From assembly GCA_016926925.1 (NCBI GenBank), contig JAFGNQ010000363.1:1-6041 (forward strand): a stretch of DNA of 6,041 nucleotides. The letters run 5' to 3'. The notes under the pieces were generated by a model. That model did no database searches and was not told the origin of the DNA. It worked only from the letters and a program-made list of their open reading frames with translations. Position 1 is the stretch's first letter. The number at the start of each line of letters is the position of its first letter. Position numbers and translations under genes: made by a program. The stretch is from Candidatus Aminicenantota bacterium (lineage in GTDB: Bacteria > Acidobacteriota > Aminicenantia > Aminicenantales > Aminicenantaceae). This document shows positions 5,690 to 6,041 of the stretch, one piece after another.

Positions 5690-6041
5690 TCAATCGAAGT
5701 GCTCACGGAATTTGATGTACAGTTCGGCCGTGTAATAGGAGACGCATTTTTGATTGTTGTGAATCCAGCTTTCATTGACTCCGGTAAAGAGCAGTCCGTG
5801 GTTCACTTCAGTCCCATTGATCCAATCCCTGACTTGCTGGAGGATGTCGATGGTCATGTTGTTTTCGTTGGAGGGAATGTCCTTATAAAAATATCCGGGC
5901 GTATCGATGCACTTGACCGGCTGCTCCCAAATTCCGGTGAGAACATACAATTTTTGGCCGCACGAGCTCACACCGGGATAATTGGAATCCGTAGAAACAT
6001 TTTTCAGTTTTAGCTTGGCTTCCAGAAGAAGGCCTTTTTTC
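5690..6041 (-). CDS. DNRLRE-like (CBM96-type) extracellular domain protein, C-terminal part (5' end outside window)
   Basis: The minus strand is open from the right edge (first full codon 6040-6038) to TGA at 5692-5690, giving 116 visible C-terminal residues; the GTG at 5971 is internal, not a start. The pattern is a strand with LLLEAKLKLKNV (4-15), a central YVLTGIWEQPV (32-42), then IDILQQVRDWINGTEVNHGL (64-83) and a closing AELYIKF (105-111). The 'D-hydrophobic-x-x-x-V-x-x-W-hydrophobic-N-G-T-x-x-N-x-G-L-L' signature is what I associate with DNRLRE domains, beta-sandwich modules at the end of secreted or cell-surface proteins, some of which bind polysaccharide. The family call is from memory of the pattern, not from a search. 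Three cysteines (27, 44, 99) are visible, so a disulfide is possible. The gene converges on cysA and is unrelated to sulfate uptake as far as can be seen. What precedes the domain lies outside the window. Confidence 0.68.
   Translation of the reverse strand, partial: KKGLLLEAKLKLKNVSTDSNYPGVSSCGQKLYVLTGIWEQPVKCIDTPGYFYKDIPSNENNMTIDILQQVRDWINGTEVNHGLLFTGVNESWIHNNQKCVSYYTAELYIKFREHFD

Noticed and set aside
5675..6013. 112-codon plus-strand open frame at the right end
   Set aside because: It overlaps the minus-strand frame, which shows the DNRLRE-like pattern; the plus-strand translation resembles no family and has no good ribosome binding site.

Overview
This window looks like a piece of the chromosome of a strictly anaerobic bacterium. 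The main evidence is a single-chain pyruvate:ferredoxin oxidoreductase (PFOR) at the left edge, an enzyme typical of fermentative, sulfate-reducing, syntrophic or acetogenic anaerobes. Clear AAGGAG-type ribosome binding sites, a sigma-70-like promoter and moderate GC content (judged by eye) fit an anaerobe of the Desulfobacterota type, but the phylum is a guess and no marker gene here settles it.

Layout, left to right. (1) Bases 1-1456, plus strand: the C-terminal 484 residues of PFOR, entering from outside the window, closed by a strong intrinsic terminator (1489-1524). (2) Bases 1525-1749: a regulatory gap holding a good sigma-70 promoter, AACAC/GTGTT half-sites and an 11-bp-phased direct repeat around the likely transcription start, then a leader of roughly 155 nt. 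(3) Bases 1750-5535, plus strand: a complete, tightly packed sulfate/thiosulfate ABC importer operon in the order binding protein (sbp/cysP-like), cysT, cysW, cysA. The first two junctions overlap by 8 and 17 nt, and one base separates cysW from cysA, so translation is probably coupled and the subunits made together. (4) Bases 5536-5689: a convergent intergenic stretch with a bulged hairpin. (5) Bases 5690-6041, minus strand: the C-terminal end of a gene running in from the right edge, whose protein resembles a DNRLRE-type (CBM96-like) extracellular beta-sandwich domain.

How the genes work together: the binding protein captures sulfate (or a related oxyanion) outside the membrane and hands it to the CysT-CysW channel, which two copies of the CysA ATPase drive. 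No cysteine-biosynthesis or sulfate-activation gene is in the window. PFOR is separated from the importer by a terminator and a new promoter, so the two are probably independent transcription units.

I see no mobile element, CRISPR array, tRNA or rRNA, and no clear new system. The least ordinary places are the repeat-rich promoter of the transport operon, a 32-codon reading frame in the leader that ends in an ATGA overlap with the binding-protein start, the altered ligand-contact residues of the binding protein, and the truncated DNRLRE-like protein.
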